Positions 1 to 6,124 of a stretch of DNA of 6,124 bases are shown here, in pieces (the stretch's first letter is position 1; every line of letters starts with the position of its first letter). The DNA comes from Nitrososphaeria archaeon (GTDB lineage Archaea > Thermoproteota > Nitrososphaeria > JACIWG01). The stretch is from assembly GCA_014361085.1 (NCBI GenBank), contig JACIWG010000092.1, positions 1-6,124 of the forward strand. The letters run 5' to 3'. Under the pieces are notes generated by a model that saw only the letters and a list, made by a program, of their open reading frames with translations, was not told where the DNA came from and did not search any database. Position numbers and translations under genes: made by a program.

Positions 1-1034
1 TCGCTGACCCAGAATATTATAAAATTTTCCCACTTTCGAAAGAAAATTTTAAGCCTATAAAGGAAGTAGAAAGTGGAAGGAAAATTGCATTTGTGGACGG
101 TGGAAATCAGGAGGTTCTTGGTGCTGCAAATTTTTCTATCCAGATTAACCGAGTTTACTTTAACATTTTTGATGGAGAGAAAAGAATTCTAAAAGGCTCA
201 TTGCCAAATCGAGTTGAGTTCTTCTCGGTTACGTACTCAAGCTTTAGAAATGGTGAAATTTTTTATGATACGTCACTCTTTGCTCTAAGAGATTCTTTCA
301 AAAAGCTTTTGCCGAGTGAATCCGACCTTTCATTTAGCTCTTCTGACAGAACGGTTATGATTGGTACGATGCGTGCAGACATTTCGAGGGTAGCCTCAAT
401 TGCAAGGAGATTTGCTGAGTGGTCATATGCCTTTCATATTGTCAATAATGAGTTAGAAAAGGGTGATGTGATAATGCTTGATGGTTCCCTGCAAACAGCG
501 TTCACTAACGAGTCAAGGTACTCTAATGAACTCTATAAAATTGCAAAGTCGAAGGAAGTTATAGTTACCGGCCTATCAAAAACTTGCAGACTTCTCACCA
601 ATACTGGACTTTCACTTTTAGGTGCAGTAAGTAAGCTGGCTGATGAAACACCCTATAACTCATGGTACTTTCCAGTTGCTGAAGCAATGAGTCCTGACCA
701 CAACGCAATTATCTATGTAATAAAATTGAGTCCAAAAGCCGAGCGTATCTTTAGGTTTGAAATTTATCGTGAACAATTTTTGGAATTGGGCGAAAGAGAG
801 GTTGATGAAGTCTTCAGCCAATTGGCTAAAAATTCTCAAGACGTGAGTTTCCCCGGCTACCCATATGGACTTATTGATGCCGACAACTTTTCAAGGGTTG
901 GAGATGATGAAGTTGAGGAATATAAGATTTTACTTCTATCAGAGATCTCAAAACAAGGTAAGTGGTCTAAGTTTGCTAAGTACATTCGTACGGTTGATGC
1001 ACATGCTGTTTTAAACATGCTAGGGGGGACGTGA
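1..1034 (+). CDS. nurA: NurA 5'->3' nuclease (5'-partial)
   Basis: NurA is a Mn-dependent, RNase H-fold nuclease that works with the HerA translocase to resect DNA ends. The frame is open from the window edge (first full codon at 3), so the true start lies upstream; 343 residues are visible. The GTG at 93 is not the start: it encodes the Val of the FVDGG motif (nt 90-104), whose Asp (window residue 32) is the first catalytic acid of the family. A second acid sits in MLDGS (Asp160, nt 480-482), and Glu139 in RRFAEW is a plausible third. The C-terminal GYPYGLIDAD motif (nt 855-884) is a NurA hallmark, although the position often occupied by His is Asp294 here. The stop lies 4 nt before herA, the expected partner. 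The family call is strong; the catalytic Glu assignment is tentative. Confidence 0.93.
   Translation, partial: ADPEYYKIFPLSKENFKPIKEVESGRKIAFVDGGNQEVLGAANFSIQINRVYFNIFDGEKRILKGSLPNRVEFFSVTYSSFRNGEIFYDTSLFALRDSFKKLLPSESDLSFSSSDRTVMIGTMRADISRVASIARRFAEWSYAFHIVNNELEKGDVIMLDGSLQTAFTNESRYSNELYKIAKSKEVIVTGLSKTCRLLTNTGLSLLGAVSKLADETPYNSWYFPVAEAMSPDHNAIIYVIKLSPKAERIFRFEIYREQFLELGEREVDEVFSQLAKNSQDVSFPGYPYGLIDADNFSRVGDDEVEEYKILLLSEISKQGKWSKFAKYIRTVDAHAVLNMLGGT
1023..1034 (+). promoter_or_regulatory. Weak ribosome-binding region of herA
   Basis: A run of six G (1023-1028) followed by ACGTGA lies just before the herA ATG at 1039 and overlaps the nurA stop codon. GTGA at 1031-1034 matches part of the archaeal GGTGA consensus but leaves only 4 nt to the start. 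The match is poorer than those of mre11 and rad50, so herA translation may depend on coupling to nurA termination. This is inference. Confidence 0.3.
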
Positions 1035-1038
1035 AAGG

Positions 1039-2574
1039 ATGGAAGAACTGGAAATTGTTGGTCAAGTGGTGGGAGGCAAGACTGCTGAGCTTTTGATCAG
1101 AGAGAAAAGCGGGAAAAAGATAGAGCTAGGAGACTTACTGATAGCTGAAGAAGAGGGAGCATTATTAATTCTCCAAGTCTACGATTTAGCATATGGTAGT
1201 CAGGTTCCACAATCAACGCGTGAACTTCTTGCTGGCTTAAAACTTGAAGGCTATGGAACAGAGCTTACATTCCTTGAGCCCGAGCTAAGAAACTATGTGA
1301 TAGCTAAGGCCAAGGCAGTTGCCCGAATTGAGGGAAAGGATGTGAAGGTACCAAAAACACTGCCAAGATTCTTCTCTTACATAAGGTACATAACTGAAAA
1401 GGACCTTGAATTTTTCACTAAGCCACCAAATCCTGTTTATGTTGGAAAGGTGAGAAGTGGTTCGAAAAAACTTGATGTTGACGTTTATCTAAATGGTGTT
1501 GATGTTTTCACACATCATGTTGTGATCCCGGCGACCACAGGACGTGGAAAAAGTAACCTCGTTAAAGTTATGCTTTGGAGCATACTGGATCAACCAAACT
1601 TCGGCGTACTCATACTCGATCCTCACGATGAATATTATGGAAGGCACGGTAAAGGGCTTAAGGACAGTCCATACGCTAAGGACAGCTTAATCTATTACTC
1701 TTCCACACCTTTTCCTGGAACAAATACCTTGATCGTTAACTTAAGGTCAATCTTGCCATCGCACTTCCAAGGGATAGTTGAATTCACAGATGCTCAGCTG
1801 GATGCGATAAGGAGCTACTACAACAGGTTCGAGGACGAGTGGATAGAAAACATAGTTAGAGGGACTGAGGTCGATGGTGTTGCTCCGAGAACACTTGAAG
1901 TGCTACAGAGGAAGTTTTACAATGTGCTTGGAGTCTATTTGGACGATGATGGCAACTTGCAATGCAGAAGTAAAGTTTTTAGCGACACAGCAGGCCAGAC
2001 AACAACGAAAGATATAGTCAACGCTTTGGAAAAAGGAAAGAAGGTGATAGTAGACACATCTAGGCTACTTGATCAAGCAGAACTTCTCATAGGAAGCATC
2101 ATAGTGAGCGAAATCTTCTACAGGTATCAGATTTATAAGTCGGAAGGAAAGCTTGAAGATAAACCAGTTGTCAGCATCGTTATAGAAGAGGCGCCAAGAG
2201 TTTTAGGAACCGATGTTCTGGCAAGTTTGGGGGAGAACATCTACAGTACAGTTGCAAGAGAGGGGCGAAAATTTAAAATCGGATTAATTGCCATAACACA
2301 ACTCATTAGCTTAATACCAAGACAGATATTAGCAAACATGAACACAAAAATAATTCTTGGAAACGAAATGGCGGTTGAGAGGAAAGCAATAATAGATAGT
2401 GCTGCTCAAGATCTCTCTGAAGATGATAGAACCATTGCAAGTCTTGACAGAGGTGAAGCAATATTAAGCAGTAGCTTTACAAAGTTCGCTGTTCCCGTTC
2501 AAATTCCATTGTTTGAAGACTACATTAAAGCTACGATAAAAGCAGAAAAGGATAAAACAATATTTGTTGGGTGA
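1039..2574 (+). CDS. herA: HerA hexameric DNA translocase/helicase
   Basis: HerA is a FtsK/VirD4-related hexameric ATPase that pumps duplex DNA and activates NurA during end resection. The 511-residue product has the expected order: an N-terminal beta-rich HAS barrel (about residues 1-80), then the RecA-like motor with a P-loop ATTGRGKSN (165-173), the ILDPHDE strand (D194), a helical insertion (about 250-305), Walker B IVIEEAPR (E383, E384), an REGRKF arginine-finger region (407-412) and the ITQ sensor (419-421). The C-terminal tail ending near QIPLFEDY resembles the HerA subunit brace. ATG 1039 is the first possible start, because an in-frame TAG lies at 1021-1023. The first P-loop Gly is Ala165 and the usual DPHGE reads DPHDE. 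Bipolar-helicase activity is reported for HerA but cannot be judged from sequence. Placement between nurA and mre11 fits the role. Confidence 0.97.
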   Translation: MEELEIVGQVVGGKTAELLIREKSGKKIELGDLLIAEEEGALLILQVYDLAYGSQVPQSTRELLAGLKLEGYGTELTFLEPELRNYVIAKAKAVARIEGKDVKVPKTLPRFFSYIRYITEKDLEFFTKPPNPVYVGKVRSGSKKLDVDVYLNGVDVFTHHVVIPATTGRGKSNLVKVMLWSILDQPNFGVLILDPHDEYYGRHGKGLKDSPYAKDSLIYYSSTPFPGTNTLIVNLRSILPSHFQGIVEFTDAQLDAIRSYYNRFEDEWIENIVRGTEVDGVAPRTLEVLQRKFYNVLGVYLDDDGNLQCRSKVFSDTAGQTTTKDIVNALEKGKKVIVDTSRLLDQAELLIGSIIVSEIFYRYQIYKSEGKLEDKPVVSIVIEEAPRVLGTDVLASLGENIYSTVAREGRKFKIGLIAITQLISLIPRQILANMNTKIILGNEMAVERKAIIDSAAQDLSEDDRTIASLDRGEAILSSSFTKFAVPVQIPLFEDYIKATIKAEKDKTIFVG

Positions 2575-2576
2575 TC
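2570..2576 (+). promoter_or_regulatory. Shine-Dalgarno of mre11, overlapping the herA stop
   Basis: GGTGATC is an excellent complement to the archaeal 16S rRNA 3' end. It overlaps the herA TGA (2572-2574) and ends 2 nt before the ATG at 2579. It fixes the mre11 start at 2579 rather than the in-frame TTG codons at 2564 and 2567, and it implies coupling of herA termination to mre11 initiation. Confidence 0.8.
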
Positions 2577-2578
2577 AG

Positions 2579-3835
2579 ATGCATAAGTTCGCCCATCTTG
2601 CTGACTGCCATCTTGGTGCAAACAAAGAGCCTGTGCTACAAAAGTTAGAGATGAACGCTTTCAAAACTGCACTAGACAAGTGCATTGAAGAGGAGGTTGA
2701 TTTTATCATAATAAGTGGTGACCTCTTCCATGTAAATATTCCAGACATGAAGGTAACAAACGAAGCTGTCAAAAAGATGAAAGAGGTTAGGGATAGGGGG
2801 ATACCGATATATGTAATATATGGAAGCCATGATTATAGCCCGAACGAAACCTCTATGGTTGATGTGCTTGATAGTGCGGGATTGATCAAAAAAATAGTTA
2901 AAGTGGAGGAAAAAGAAGGCGGGCTTAAGCTCGAATTCTTCACTGACCCAAAAACATCAGCGAAACTTGCTGGAATATCTGCTAGAAAAGCAGGTCTGGA
3001 GAAAAATTATTTTGAAATTCTAGATAGAGAGAGTTTAGAGAAGGAGAATGGGTTTAAAATTTTTGTTTTTCATAGTGCTATAACGGAGCTGAAGCCAGAA
3101 TATCTAGCCGAAATGGAATCGATTCCAGTTTCCCTTTTACCAAGAGGCTTCGATTACTATGCAGGTGGCCATATACATCAACATGCGAATATTAGACTTC
3201 CAGGATATGAAAGAATAGTATACCCTGGCCCGTTATTTGCCGGGTATCCTAGAGATCTTGAGTTGAGCGCGAAAGGTGAAAAAAGAGGCTTCTACATCAT
3301 AAGCTTTGATGAAAAAGTAAGAGATATTAAATTTGTAGACATATCTTTCTATGACAGCCTTTATGTTGAATATGATGCATCTAACAAAAACTCAATACAG
3401 GCTCAAAAGGAACTTCTTGATAAGTTACGGAAAATAGATGTAGGGAATAAGCTGGTTGTACTTAGGATAAAAGGCGAACTTTCGGGAGGGAAGACTTCTG
3501 ACATCAGCTCCACAGAGATAAGAAATTTACTGCTTCAAAAAGGTGCCATTTATGTCAGCATAAATCGTTATGGTTTAACTTCGAAGGAATATGCTATGGT
3601 AAAAGTTGTGGGCGAAGATATACCGGCAATCGAAAGCAAACTTTTTACAGAGAATATAGGTGCTGTGAAGGTTTCCAATGAGACTTTGAAGGGGGAGAGA
3701 GGAGTTAGACTCGCGACAGAGCTTTTGAAAGTTCTAAGGCGAGAACCGAAACCTAATGAGGCAAAGAAAGATTACGAGGAACAGATAAGGAGGGATGCTC
3801 TAGAAATGCTCCAGTTAAAGGAGGTATCTGGATGA
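2579..3835 (+). CDS. mre11: Mre11 nuclease subunit of the Mre11-Rad50 complex
   Basis: Mre11 is the Mn-dependent metallophosphoesterase of the double-strand-break processing complex, with endonuclease and 3'->5' exonuclease activity gated by Rad50. From ATG 2579 it has 418 residues, close to Pyrococcus Mre11 (426). Phosphoesterase motifs run in order: DCHLG (D9, H11), SGDLF (D48), YGSHD (S83, H84, D85), VFHS (H165) and GGHIH (H198, H200). All metal ligands are present except the Asn of GNHD, which is Ser83 (AGC, nt 2825-2827); catalytic H84 is kept. A capping domain follows (about 220-340), and the last 50 residues (from about S366) are helical and charged, as expected for the Rad50-binding region. 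The start is chosen for its strong Shine-Dalgarno and because conserved sequence begins at once (HKFAHLAD). The gene overlaps rad50 by 4 nt. Confidence 0.97.
   Translation: MHKFAHLADCHLGANKEPVLQKLEMNAFKTALDKCIEEEVDFIIISGDLFHVNIPDMKVTNEAVKKMKEVRDRGIPIYVIYGSHDYSPNETSMVDVLDSAGLIKKIVKVEEKEGGLKLEFFTDPKTSAKLAGISARKAGLEKNYFEILDRESLEKENGFKIFVFHSAITELKPEYLAEMESIPVSLLPRGFDYYAGGHIHQHANIRLPGYERIVYPGPLFAGYPRDLELSAKGEKRGFYIISFDEKVRDIKFVDISFYDSLYVEYDASNKNSIQAQKELLDKLRKIDVGNKLVVLRIKGELSGGKTSDISSTEIRNLLLQKGAIYVSINRYGLTSKEYAMVKVVGEDIPAIESKLFTENIGAVKVSNETLKGERGVRLATELLKVLRREPKPNEAKKDYEEQIRRDALEMLQLKEVSG
3820..3825 (+). promoter_or_regulatory. Shine-Dalgarno of rad50 inside the mre11 3' end
   Basis: GGAGGT lies 6 nt upstream of ATG 3832, a near-ideal spacing. 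It supports the start in the ATGA overlap over the second in-frame ATG at 3838, which would be 12 nt away. Because the site is inside mre11, rad50 translation is probably coupled to that of mre11, which would keep the two subunits in step. Confidence 0.8.
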
Positions 3836-5856
3836 TAATGAAATCTCTTAGACTAAAGAATATTAGAAGCTATATTGATGAAACAATAGAATTCCCGCTT
3901 GGAGTCACTCTTTTCGAGGGTGATATTGGCTCTGGAAAATCAACAATACTCATGGCAATAGAGTTTGCTCTTTTCGGCTTAGGGTCAGAAAAAGGTGATG
4001 CACTGCTTAGGATAGGAGCGAAAGAGGGTTCAGTTACGTTAAAGTTTGAAGTGGATGGAGAGGAATATGAAGTTTATCGCTCCTTAGCAAGGAAGGGGAA
4101 GGGTGTTAATCAAGTAGAGGGGTACATCAAAACAAAGGAAGGCACCCTCCACTTATCAGCATCTGAAATGAAAGAAAGGATTCTTGAAATACTAAACTTC
4201 AATGAACCACCTAACCCAAAAGCCCAAAGCGTAATTTATCGCTATGCCGTCTTCACCCCGCAAGAGGAGATGAAAGCAATACTTTTGATGCCATCAGATG
4301 CTAGGCTCCAGACTTTGAGGAAGGCCTTTAGAATCGAAGACTATCAAATCGCGATAGATAATGCCTCAAGCTTAGCTAATCTTATTAAAGAAAAGTCAAT
4401 AGAACTTAGTTCACAGGCCTCTGATTTAGAAGAAAAATTGAACATGCGTAAATTAAAAGAGGATAAGATTAGAGAAGATACAAAAATTTTAGAACAGTTC
4501 CTAGAAAAAGAGAGAGAACTTGATGAAAGACTAAAGGAGTTAAAAAAAGAGGCAGACCTTTTCAAGGAGAGGAAGGAAAAGCTAAGCAAAGTTGAAGGCG
4601 AAATTCCACATCTTAAAAACAAAATTGAAGATAAAAACAAGCGGATAAGTGAACTACAGCAGGAGATAGATAAACTTGAAAAAGAGATAAAAGAGGAAAT
4701 ACAGCCATCAATTGATGAACTTAAGGGAAAAGAGAAACCTACAGAAAAAACAGAGGAAGCTTTGAAAGAAGAACTGGAGAAAATGGAAAATCTTAAAGAA
4801 ACTCTAATGGAAAAAAGGGCAAGCGTCCAAACAAAAATTAAAGATTATGAATCCATTGAGAAGAGCAAGATTTGTCCAACCTGTGACAGACCCGCAGATC
4901 CAAAAGAATTTAGTGAAAAAATAAGACAAAAGAGAGAGGAAAGAGATAAGATATCTCTAGAAGTCGTATGTTGCAAAGAAAAGATAAATGAAATAAAGGA
5001 TCTTTTGGAAAAGTTGAAAGAATATAATAGAGCCCAAAACGAGCTACAGCGATTAATAAACCAGTTGAATCGGAACAGGGAAAAGATAGAAAAATATAAT
5101 GAAAAGATTAAAGATCTTTCAAAGGAAGCAGACGAAGCTGAGAAAAGGCTTAAGGTTGCGGAAAAAGAATTCGATGAACTTAAAGAAGTTTCTGAGAAGA
5201 TAAATGAATTAGATAAGGAGATAGAGAAAGTGGGCACTGAACTTATAGAGGTCAGGAAAAACGTATCTTCTACTAAGACGAAACTTCAGATGCTGGAAAG
5301 TGAGGTTGAAGATCTAAACCAAGAAATTGGTCAAAAAGAAAAACAGAGGAAACTGGCTGAAAACCTGAATGAATACTACATCTGGTTGAAAGACTTTTTT
5401 GTGCCAACTTTGGACAACATTGAGAAGCATGTGATGTTAAGCATTAACCAAGAGTTCAATCAACATTTCCAGAAATGGTTTAGCATGTTGGTTGAAGATC
5501 CAGGGAAAGAGGCCCGGATAGACGAAGACTTTACACCAATTGTTGAGCAGGACGGCTACGAACAAAACATCCTTTACTTGAGCGGGGGAGAGAAGACGAG
5601 CGTGGCACTAGCCTATAGGTTGGCGTTGAACAGTATCGTCCAAAAAGTTTCTGCGGGCATGAAGTCAAATCTTTTGATTTTAGATGAGCCAACAGATGGC
5701 TTCAGCAAGGAACAGTTGTTTAAGGTTAGGGATATTTTGAATGAAATAAAATGTCCTCAAGTTATCATAGTCTCACATGAGAGAGAACTAGAAAGTTTTG
5801 CTGATCACGTTTTAAGGGTGGAGAAAACTCAGGGTGTTTCAAAGATAAGTTCATAA
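3832..5856 (+). CDS. rad50: Rad50 SMC-like ATPase (short coiled-coil form)
   Basis: Rad50 is the ABC/SMC-type ATPase that clamps DNA and controls Mre11. Its head motifs are Walker A GDIGSGKST (30-38), a Q-loop with Q144 in FTPQEE, the LSGGE signature (583-587), Walker B LLILDEPT (D618, E619) and the H-loop SHE (H649). Two Lys/Glu-rich coiled-coil arms (about 170-347 and 352-510) flank a zinc hook CPTC (C348, C351) that dimerises the complex. At 674 residues it is shorter than characterised archaeal Rad50 proteins (roughly 850-1000); the loss is in the arms, while both ATPase lobes look complete. Oddities: the D-loop reads TDGFS with Ser625 in place of the usual Asp, prolines 292 and 303 interrupt arm 1, and a Cys380-Cys381 pair follows the hook. 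The bacterial homologue is SbcC, but the context and hook favour Rad50. Confidence 0.97.
   Translation: MIMKSLRLKNIRSYIDETIEFPLGVTLFEGDIGSGKSTILMAIEFALFGLGSEKGDALLRIGAKEGSVTLKFEVDGEEYEVYRSLARKGKGVNQVEGYIKTKEGTLHLSASEMKERILEILNFNEPPNPKAQSVIYRYAVFTPQEEMKAILLMPSDARLQTLRKAFRIEDYQIAIDNASSLANLIKEKSIELSSQASDLEEKLNMRKLKEDKIREDTKILEQFLEKERELDERLKELKKEADLFKERKEKLSKVEGEIPHLKNKIEDKNKRISELQQEIDKLEKEIKEEIQPSIDELKGKEKPTEKTEEALKEELEKMENLKETLMEKRASVQTKIKDYESIEKSKICPTCDRPADPKEFSEKIRQKREERDKISLEVVCCKEKINEIKDLLEKLKEYNRAQNELQRLINQLNRNREKIEKYNEKIKDLSKEADEAEKRLKVAEKEFDELKEVSEKINELDKEIEKVGTELIEVRKNVSSTKTKLQMLESEVEDLNQEIGQKEKQRKLAENLNEYYIWLKDFFVPTLDNIEKHVMLSINQEFNQHFQKWFSMLVEDPGKEARIDEDFTPIVEQDGYEQNILYLSGGEKTSVALAYRLALNSIVQKVSAGMKSNLLILDEPTDGFSKEQLFKVRDILNEIKCPQVIIVSHERELESFADHVLRVEKTQGVSKISS
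4873..4884 (+). other. Zinc-hook codons (CPTC) of rad50
   Basis: These four codons give Cys348-Pro-Thr-Cys351 at the apex between the two coiled-coil arms. In Rad50, two such CxxC motifs from separate molecules share one zinc ion and join the complex into a dimer. The motif is intact and is followed by DRPAD, a normal hook turn. It lies close to the middle of the coil region, so the two arms are of similar length. Confidence 0.92.
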
Positions 5857-5866
5857 GATACTTCGA

Positions 5867-5874
5867 TTTATGTA
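5867..5874 (+). promoter_or_regulatory. Possible TATA-like element after rad50
   Basis: TTTATGTA in the 43-nt gap after rad50 loosely resembles an archaeal TATA box. Its centre lies about 29 nt before the ATG at 5900, so a transcript starting near 5896-5899 would be almost leaderless. There is no clear purine-rich BRE next to it, and AT-rich matches arise easily by chance. Read-through from rad50 is as likely, since no T-run terminator is seen in the gap. Confidence 0.18.
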
Positions 5875-5899
5875 GATAGGTGTGCGGATGTGAAGAAAG

Positions 5900-6124
5900 A
5901 TGATATTTGGAAAGAGTAGGGCAGAAAAGGATTTGGACAAGATAGTGGAAAAGGTGGGTGTTGCATGCGAGCAGTTTACTCAGGCAGTGTCCTCTTTCAC
6001 TACCACCACATCTAAGTTGGGTGCCACTATAACTGAAATTGATAAGTTTCTTGCTTCGATAGAAGAGAAGTTGAAGGGAATAAATGAGAAACTTGACGCC
6101 TACAATAAGAAAGTGGATAAAATG
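5900..6124 (+). CDS. Unrecognised small helical protein, 3'-partial
   Basis: I do not recognise this gene. The frame opens with ATG 5900 (MIFGKSRAEKDLDK) and stays open for 75 codons to the window edge. An in-frame TGA at 5891-5893 blocks any longer start. The peptide has no proline and is rich in Lys, Glu, Asp, Ile and Leu. A Ser/Thr-rich stretch (about residues 30-44) is followed by a segment with heptad-like hydrophobic spacing (from about residue 45), suggesting an amphipathic helix or coiled coil. There is no signal peptide and no membrane segment. The ribosome-binding site is weak: GTGA at 5890-5893, 6 nt upstream. The gene is on the same strand, 43 nt after rad50, so it may share the operon or have its own promoter. 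A link to DNA repair is only guilt by association. Confidence 0.6.
   Translation, partial: MIFGKSRAEKDLDKIVEKVGVACEQFTQAVSSFTTTTSKLGATITEIDKFLASIEEKLKGINEKLDAYNKKVDKM

Noticed and set aside
21..50. Palindromes AAAATTTT (twice) around CTTTCGAAAG
   Set aside because: They lie inside the nurA reading frame, are not symmetrically spaced as one hairpin, and are short enough for chance in AT-rich DNA.
93..1034. nurA starting at GTG 93
   Set aside because: The frame is open to the left edge, and this Val lies inside the conserved FVDGG catalytic motif.
2564..2578. mre11 starting at TTG 2564 (five extra residues)
   Set aside because: The ATG at 2579 has an excellent GGTGATC Shine-Dalgarno, and family similarity begins right there.
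2575..2772. Antisense open frame of 65 codons opposite mre11
   Set aside because: It lies wholly opposite conserved Mre11 motifs I and II and has no family resemblance or ribosome-binding site.
4344..4640. Antisense open frame opposite the rad50 coil
   Set aside because: The Ser/Phe/Leu-rich product is the mirror of Lys/Glu-rich coiled-coil codons, a known composition artefact.
4845..5237. Antisense open frame of 130 codons opposite the rad50 hook and arm 2
   Set aside because: It has the same Ser/Phe-rich shadow composition, and the sense strand carries the zinc hook and coil.
5857..5899. Transcription terminator after rad50
   Set aside because: No T-run or stable hairpin is visible in the 43-nt gap.
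5890..5919. Nine-residue frame from GTG 5890
   Set aside because: It is too short, and it overlaps the better-supported ATG frame at 5900.

Overview
This is an archaeal DNA end-resection locus. All genes lie on the + strand and are packed head to tail: nurA (5'-truncated by the window edge), herA, mre11 and rad50, followed by the start of a small unrecognised gene cut by the right edge. Archaeal origin is inferred from having HerA, NurA, Mre11 and Rad50 together in one operon, and from Shine-Dalgarno sequences of the GGTGAT/GGAGGT type. In described archaea this four-gene linkage is most typical of thermophiles. Base composition looks AT-leaning (by eye about 40% GC). I cannot name the lineage. 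Several motifs differ from the Pyrococcus/Sulfolobus reference proteins, which suggests a less studied branch.

Layout: nurA ends at 1034; herA runs 1039-2574; mre11 2579-3835; rad50 3832-5856. The junctions are 4 nt, 4 nt and a 4-nt ATGA overlap, so the genes are very likely co-transcribed and translationally coupled. There is no gap over 300 bases; the largest is 43 nt after rad50. An open frame then starts at 5900 and runs off the window after 75 codons. It has a helical, coiled-coil-like composition and no recognised family.

How they work together (known for the families): Mre11-Rad50 recognises and processes double-strand break ends. The HerA hexameric translocase and the NurA nuclease then degrade DNA from the ends to leave a 3' single strand for RadA recombinase. 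The interesting part is in the details: Mre11 has GSHD where GNHD is usual, the Rad50 D-loop Asp is replaced by Ser, Rad50 is short (674 aa) with a proline-interrupted coil and a Cys-Cys pair near the zinc hook, the HerA P-loop starts with Ala instead of Gly, and NurA has Asp where its C-terminal motif often has His. I see no mobile element, CRISPR array, RNA gene or wholly new system.
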